Both the position numbers and the translations under genes were made by a program. From assembly GCA_002007465.1 (NCBI GenBank), contig LNAC01000102.1, positions 2,945,386 through 3,009,385 of the forward strand: a DNA stretch of 64,000 nucleotides. The letters are read 5' to 3'. This document shows, one piece after another, positions 57,393 to 64,000 of this stretch; the first letter of the stretch is position 1; each line of letters starts with the position of its first letter. The notes beneath the pieces are model-generated. The model was given only the letters and a program-made list of their open reading frames with translations, was not told where the DNA came from and did no database searches. This DNA is from Ailurus styani (Eukaryota; Chordata; Mammalia; Carnivora; Ailuridae).

Positions 57393-59539
57393 TAATTTTC
57401 AAAATAAGCAGTGTCAATGACTTTTTTAAAAACTCACAATGCAACTTCATAAGAATGGAGTGGAGAAGATCTGCAGTAGTAATAATTCTTGTGAACTGAC
57501 GATGGGACATGGCTACCCAGAAAGTGAATGCAAATCTAGAGTACATCATTTGATACAAAACCAGCATAGGTTTCAGAAGATAAAACATGATGCCATTGAA
57601 TGAGCCACACAACAGAAAACGTTAAAACATGGTGCTAGGTTCTGAGCACAGTGTTATAAAAGGGATCTTAATAAATAGAAGCATGATTAGAATGATGCGA
57701 TTTGAATAATAAAAGCTTTTAAAAATGTGCTATTTGAGGCATTTTGAAAGGAATTTAGGAAGGTTATCCTGGAGTAAAACATTTGACAGGGGATGGAAAA
57801 CACATTCACTGTCTTTAGAAACTTAAAGACCTATCAGGTGGAAGAGAAATAAAATTATTTTGAGTAACTATGTAGGGAAGAACCAAGAACAATATATATA
57901 TAAAAAGAAACAATTCTACTTTCAACATTCTATGATAATGTGTAATAGGGGCTTTTTAATAAAGTAGTGGACCACTTTAATCGTGATCTCTCTGTGTGTG
58001 GATGAGAGGCAAAATGAAGATCTTTATTAATGTTGTAAAAGACTGATACATTTCAAAATACCTTTTGATTATAGTTAGGATGCAGCAGTAAAGAGAAAGA
58101 GCTGCTGAGAGCCTAGAGAGAGCCACCAGTGGTGGTATGGACTGCACTGCTACCAGAGGGAGAAAGATTGTCTGTGACCTCTCTTCAGGACATGAAAGAA
58201 GAGTCTTGTCCTCAGGCTGCACACTGGGAAAGTAGCTGGTATAATCTTAGAAAAATCCTTTCATTTCCCAATTCCTCAAGTCCTTTATTTTAGATTAAGA
58301 GAATTGGACTTGGTGTTATTTAAAATCCATTTTGCTTTTAAAATTCTTTAAATACAGTCTACTTATATTGCAGCTACTGCAAAACAATAAAACCTTATCA
58401 ACATCTTCATGTTAGCAGGCTGTGCATTCATCAATACATTCACAAAGTCCTTATTATGGCTGGGGACTCCATCAGTACATTCTCCTTATATTCTGAAGCT
58501 CTGCTTAGGAAACTGAGCTGTTATAAAAATAAATGTAGAGCTATAGCATATCTATGGAACTCTTTTTCACACTTCAATATAGTGTATCTGTAAGGGAATT
58601 TTGTAAGCATGTATTTTAAATCTTTTATATAATAAATTAAAAAAAACCAAGGTGTGGAGCATAGTCTGACATCAAAAGAAGATTAAGGATTTCACTTTAG
58701 AGGTATTTAAGACTGACCTGAAAAACAGAGCTTTTCTAGGAATAAGCAGAAAACATCCTCCTTTCACCCAGGATACTGCTTCTTATCAGCAACATCCATC
58801 CACGTTAAGCACATAATGTTTGTGTATAGTAGAATCATGATCACTGACATTCAATCCTTTACTTCTTCCGAGGCTCAGGGAAGCCTCATGTCCCAGCTCC
58901 TTCGCAGTGACGACGCTTCACTTTTGGTTTGAGGCTATGAAAGCCTGAATGACTTTGCAGTTCTTCCTTCCCTTAAGGGAAGACAAGCATGAAATTATCA
59001 TTTTGCTTTTGTTTATTTAATAAGCAATTAATAAGTGACAATGTATGTTAGGTTTCAGTCACTTTGAAATGCAGTATTTCCATTTTAGCTTACTGACACA
59101 TTTCCAGAAAATTATCACTATGCAAAAATTCCTATGCTTTTCATATGAGTAGTAATGTGGTCACATTATTTAATGTATCTTTGATAACAAGAGATTAACT
59201 GAGGAAGAGGGACTAAGCATTTAATGCTGCCTTAATAAAAGGCAGTTTAGATTATATAAACTAACTGAAAAGTTGAATGCCTGAACAGTGTATATAAATC
59301 CTTACTCTTCTAAAGTCCATGACAGTGTCTAACATCCCTATGGCTTTTGCATCTGAGGAAATATATTTGTTTACATGAGATGGATTTCCCTTCTTTACTT
59401 GCTGCTTCAACCAATGTTTTTCTCTCACAATGCCATTTTCACTTGTGATAATTTGGACAGAGAAAGTGAGAGAAAATATCATATATCATTTCTGGATTTT
59501 CAGAGCTACTGTGTGATTTACTTCCCCATCTTTTTTATT
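57393..59539. other. Unassigned sequence
   Basis: About 2.1 kb without a recognised repeat. Minus-strand ORFs at 57313-57612 and 57977-58222 are short and hydrophobic, without any domain I can name; the first runs into a SINE. Confidence 0.42.
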
Positions 59540-59735
59540 GTTTTGACAATTTTGGAACTGAACGTCAAGGTGGAGCCTCCATCAGTGCGGGTTCTTATAA
59601 GACTAAGAATAGCACAGCCTGCCTGCAATGGATTAGACATGTTATGGGAGCAAAATATACACATTAATTGATATAAACCACTAAGATTTTGGAATCATTG
59701 GTTACCATAGCGTAATCTAGACCATCCTAAATAAT
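59540..59735 (+). mobile_element. Possible old LTR 3' end
   Basis: gtcaaggtggagcctccatc, then taaaccactaagattttgga and accatagcgtaatctagacc resemble the 3' part of an ancient LTR-type repeat. Low-confidence family call. Confidence 0.38.
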
Positions 59736-60499
59736 TTTTCCAGATAAATTCAGATACAGTAGAACAGTCTTTAGGTAAAGCTACCTAATTTAACTCTCCC
59801 ATTTTTTTTCCTTCCCAAGAAGATTGTAGCCTCTGAGAAAATAGGGACTGTATCTTTTCCTTCTTGATACTTCAAGAGTGCTCAGTGAAAAGCTTAACAC
59901 TTTGTACATGACCTTTTGTGTTATGATTATTAGACTGAATGGTATTTTCAGCTGAGTGGCTATAGTTCTGGGTATACTGAGTGATTCTAAAGATAAATGA
60001 CAAACTTGATAATGAAAAGTAAGAAGCATTAAAAGAGAAAATGCCTGTTAGTAGAAGAAAGGAATCACCAGTTGAGAGAATTTTTTGTTTTTGTGTGAGT
60101 CTAGAGTTGACATGCTGGGAGACTAGAGGCTATATGTAATTCCAGGGAGTTAGTCAGTCCCAGTGAAGATTTTCAGATGCTCATGAAAACAGGAATGGCT
60201 AAACTAGAGCACATGAAACAGTGACAAGGATTTTGAAATGGATACTTTTGGCAGAGTAAGAAGAGATCCTGCACATACATACACACATCATCATCATAAA
60301 AATAACTAGAAAACATTATATCTAAATTACATCACGACAGTAGCTGCTTTGAAATTTCACCTATTGAAAGCTCTGAAGAAAGTGTAATTACTTTAAATTG
60401 TGTTTGATAAAAGTCTCAACTACAACTTAAATATTTTGCTCAAGTTATGTTTCATATTAAACATAGTTCCACATTTTTGCTCAGGATACATTTGACATT
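59736..60499. other. Unassigned sequence
   Basis: No gene or repeat recognised. Confidence 0.45.
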
Positions 60500-60514
60500 G
60501 AAAACCTGAAATAA

Positions 60515-60736
60515 GGGTGCCTGGGTGGCTCAGTCTGTTAGGCATCTGCCTTTGACTGAGGTCATGATCCTGGAGTCCCAGAATTGAGTCCCATGTTGGG
60601 CTTTCTGCTCAGCTGGGAGTCTGCTTCTCCCTCTCACCCTCCCTCCTCTCTTGCTTTCTCTCTCTCACTCTCAAATAAGTAAATAAAATCTAAAAAAAAA
60701 AAAGAAGAAGAAGAAGAAGAAAAAAGAAAGAAAAAA
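60515..60736 (+). mobile_element. CAN SINE (young) with GAA-expanded tail
   Basis: Head gggtgcctgggtggctcagt, gatcctggagtcccagaa, CT-rich body, aaataagtaaataaaatcta and a tail of A, (GAA)6 and GAAA. Perfect 15-bp TSD gaaaacctgaaataa at 60500-60514 and 60737-60751. Confidence 0.97.
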
Positions 60737-60751
60737 GAAAACCTGAAATAA

Positions 60752-63189
60752 TACATATACCTATTGCCACTCTGTGGTTGGAATCTGCAAGTTCCAGAGG
60801 TAGAGGACAAGAACTGACCATGGAACCATGGAAAGGTGTTTGTTCTAATGCAGTCCATCCAGACTATAGCAGAATCTTCCAAAACATATAGTCATCTCTG
60901 GAGTGCTTCTGTAGATCAGAAGTAGTGGCAGGATACTTTCAGCTTAAGTCGTGAAGATACTAAATGAAACAGTAAGACTAACTCAGTTCAAAACCAAACA
61001 TTTGGATACTGAATATTAAAAAATGGACAACACGTGGGTATTATCTATGAGGAGCTCAAAATCAGGTGAGGAATAGAAGACCACGGTGTATTATGCTTTA
61101 TGGGGGATGGATGTTTAATACTATGAATGCAGAGATGTGGGAACAAACAGGTACGGCTACAAGGGGGAATGAGAAGAGATTGGAACAGACAAAAGGACAA
61201 GGCTCTGTGTCATCAGTTCATTGCCCAACATTGAATGCACGACTCTTAGATTCCCATTGTACTCATAATTAAAATCAGTAATCTGAACATTGTGGTATGA
61301 AAATAAAAAAAATACAGTTGCCATAGTGCAGTCAAAGATGATATGATCTTAGACATGCCTAACACCAAATGGGATTATAAAATTTCAGGGCTCTTTTAAG
61401 ACTTAAATTTAGAATAAAATATATCTTCTGGAGAAAAATGATACTACATTGTATATTTGGCTATAAGAAAAAACAAAACTAGAGGCTATTAGAAAAACAA
61501 ATGATGGGCTGGAATTTGTTTTACTCAATCAAGGAAACACAAAATGTCTTCACAGTCCATCGGAATCGAAGAGATAAACTGCGCACCCATCATAATCATT
61601 TACTTATGTATTTCAAATATTAGATATAAAAATTAGTAAAATATGAGCAGAAGATGAGAATAGCAGGTTGCAGCCTATGAATTTGGAAATGAGGAAAATC
61701 ATTTTTTTTCCTTAGGTGATAAAAGGATAAGATAAAATAGCAAACATTACCAAAAGAGAAAATGGTTTTGATCACTGGGTTCACTCTATGGATGAAAGTT
61801 ACATGAAAATATCCAAGTGGAAGGATAGGACAGGGAGACAGTAGCCAAGCAAGAACGGTCCAGGGAACAACCAAAATAGTGAGGGGGTTGTGCAGGTCTG
61901 CTGTCATTATGGAGAGTAAGGCATGAAGACACTGTGCTGTTAAGCATTCAGAACAGGCCAGAATTCAAATGTACAAGTAGCCCATTTTATTCTTGTTCCA
62001 CACGCACCAAGAATGCTTTTAATTTGACTTCACAGTAGCTGCCTATAAAAAGAGAGTCTCAATCAAGTCAATGTGAGGCAGTTAGAGTTCTTGACAGTTA
62101 CGTTTCTCTTTGTAAAGTCATATGTCATCTTTTTAAACATTCTTCAAGAATATTTCCTATTTCATGCATGTTAACCTCAAGGCAGTTACAGTTCAATGAT
62201 AAACATAGAGGACAACTTGTAACTTATGCTTCTTAAAAAATAGTAACATTTCTTTACCATTTGGGCAGAAAAGCCACAAAAATGGCAAATTGACAGCCAC
62301 CTAAAAGAAACTGCAACCCATTCTGATACCCCTTGTGTTAACTAGAGGGACAGGAAGAAAATGGTCTAGTAGTAAAGAGGCACTTTACCTAGGAAAGAGT
62401 AAACAAGACATTAAAGCTATTGATTCTCACTTTGATGCCTCTCCCAGAAGTGTTTGAAAAGTAAACATGTGAGAATTCTGGAACTCCTCTCAGTCTCCCA
62501 TTAGACCTGTATTCAAGGTTTATTTCAAGCTCTGATGTACAAATAAAACCTTGGGTTCTCTGTGATCATACAAAGAACAGGGGTGGGGGTTGTGGCAAGA
62601 AATTCTCTACCACTGAGCAGGTGGGAGCTAGGAGGCTTCTTCCTTCTCCCCACCTCAGCCCTGCCCTTAGCGCCACCAATGGTGCATCTGATACAGAACC
62701 CAGGGCTCTATTCCCCTTAAGACCACTGTGATTTCCTTCTGAGCCTAGGGCTCTGGAAACAGTTTTCATTGGAGAAACCTCTCCATCTAGTGAAATCAGA
62801 AATGTTCTAGGAAGCATACAGTGGAGTAGAAAGTTTAGAGAGGATACTTCATTTCTGCTGCCTGGGTGTGTGGGCAGCTGTTGCTGTTCTGAGTGGACTC
62901 AGGCAGGGGAGCAGTGCCTGGAAGTCTGAATCTGGCCTGGAGTGGGAACCCTCCCCTGGCGCTTGCCTTGCCTCTCCTTAATCTCCGACCTTACCGTGAT
63001 TTACAACAATGCTCAACTTGCTTTATTTGGTTGGAGAAAAAAATGTGAACAATATATAATTAATACAATAAAAATATAATGATTTTAATTAATTTGAAAG
63101 CATTAAGTTTCAGAGAAGTAAGATTCTAGAGAACTCTGCAGGCATTAGCATGGACTGAGAACTGCCCGGCAAATTATAGCTTCAGAGCT
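60752..63189. other. Unassigned sequence with a GC-richer patch
   Basis: 2.4 kb with no recognised repeat. Between about 62566 and 62990 the base composition becomes clearly more GC-rich. A minus-strand ORF (62566-62817, 83 codons) lies there but has no domain, and the patch is not CpG-rich. Confidence 0.42.
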
Positions 63190-63262
63190 GGAAGGGCCCT
63201 TCGCTCAGACCTCTCATTTTGCACATGAGGAAATGGATCTCTAGTAGCTGAGGCTTGAAAGT
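63190..63262 (-). mobile_element. Possible ancient repeat (MIR-like)
   Basis: gagctggaagggcccttcgc and cattttgcacatgaggaaat resemble a conserved ancient mammalian interspersed repeat. Family uncertain. Confidence 0.35.
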
Positions 63263-63906
63263 GTAGATATGGAAAAAGAAAGTTAAGTCATTATTGGGTA
63301 TATTAAATTTCAGCGGTTAGTAAGATGCCTAGTGGGAAATATTAACGGGGCATTAGGCAATGTGATCCCAGAGCCAGACTTCCTTCTCATTCTGTATGGT
63401 ACTTATTCTTAAATAAATTTTTCCTAAGATATTATGGCTCTGATAAGTTTCACACATGTGTGCCTCCAAGGAAGGTCGTATTCCTTTGTTATATATTGGG
63501 AACAAGGAGGTTAAAGCAATGCCACTTCTCAATTTTCCAGTGAGAACTTTCTTCTCAGGATTGTATATACAGCAAACCCACCTTCTCACAGAAGCTTTAC
63601 CCTGTAAGAGGTTACCGTCTAGAACTTCTGGACATTGCCTTGTTGGTAGAGGCCTGCATCCTCCGTGGGGGCGTCAGAAGGCTGTGAGGGCAGAGCAAGC
63701 TGGAGTCTCCAATCCCGATGCACAAATCTGAATGGGCACATCAGCATCGGGGGCTGCTGTGACTGAAGGGAATTACCATGGGGGGCTGGATTATAACCAC
63801 ATATTTGTTACTTTACCCTTTGTTCAACGGAAAAGATTCCTAAAATAAAATGCTCTTGAAACATCTTTTTAGGGAATCTCAAGTGCTACTTGGTTGCATT
63901 TTCAAA
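63263..63906. other. Unassigned sequence
   Basis: No recognised repeat. The two opposite-strand ORFs at 63353-63731 overlap and show no domain. Confidence 0.42.
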
Positions 63907-64000
63907 CCCAGTGGTTTCTAACTCTGATTGAACATTAGAATTATTTGGGGAGGGGTTTTTTTTGTTTTGTTTTTGTTTTTGTTTTTTTAATACAAATGCC
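63907..64000 (+). mobile_element. hAT-Charlie/MER5-like element, cut by the window edge
   Basis: Starts with the terminal cagtggtttctaactctgat, then gaacattagaattatttggg, a T/G-rich expansion and aatacaaatgcc. The 3' terminal repeat lies outside the window. Confidence 0.62.

Noticed and set aside
57313..57612. 99-codon hydrophobic minus-strand ORF as a membrane protein exon
   Set aside because: Its C-terminal part runs through a CAN SINE, no homologous family is recognised and no splice sites or neighbouring exons support it.

Overview
This window is non-coding nuclear DNA from a carnivoran mammal. The evidence is its repeat content: about two dozen copies of the carnivore-specific tRNA-Lys-derived CAN SINE (SINEC), and L1 3' ends of the carnivoran type. 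Several SINE copies are near-consensus in a form I associate with caniforms, possibly a mustelid or pinniped, but that finer placement is only an impression. The DNA is AT-rich and almost every recognisable feature is a transposon layer. I found no protein-coding gene, exon set, CpG island, tRNA/rRNA/snRNA gene or CRISPR. The open reading frames are short chance ORFs or transposon remnants. The window reads as a gene desert or the interior of a very long intron or intergenic region.

Layout: 0-5 kb holds an L1 3' stub, then an old non-autonomous MaLR provirus with two unlike LTRs and a nested solo ERV LTR. 5-13 kb has L2, a Tigger-like DNA element, old antisense L1 and MIR. 13-17.3 kb is one long old antisense L1 broken by four SINEs and an MLT1 LTR. 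17-24 kb has L2, a second MaLR provirus and SINEs. 24-24.7 kb is a SINE followed by a 330-bp CTTT tract carrying two single-N assembly joins. 25-29 kb is L2 interrupted by a sense L1 and SINEs, then an MLT1 LTR. 29.4-33 kb has nested L1s, including a 5'-inverted L1 stub inside a hAT element. 33-49 kb is sparse old sequence with L1, L2, MIR and SINE copies. 49.8-50.8 kb is a young 5'-truncated L1 inside MER20, with a 222-base gap. 51.1-54.7 kb is a long old antisense L1 with three SINEs, one of which ends at a single N that rejoins an empty insertion site. 55-64 kb is mostly unassigned, with a few SINEs and an ancient hAT fragment at the right edge.

No genes act together here. The useful content is the insertion chronology (ancient L2/MIR/hAT/MaLR, then old L1, then carnivoran L1 and CAN SINE) and three single-N joins at which two versions of the same locus, probably allelic, appear to have been concatenated. 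One of these looks like a SINE presence/absence polymorphism. Family names come from recalled consensus features and were not checked by any search. Element edges are accurate to about 10-30 bases unless a target-site duplication (TSD) is quoted.
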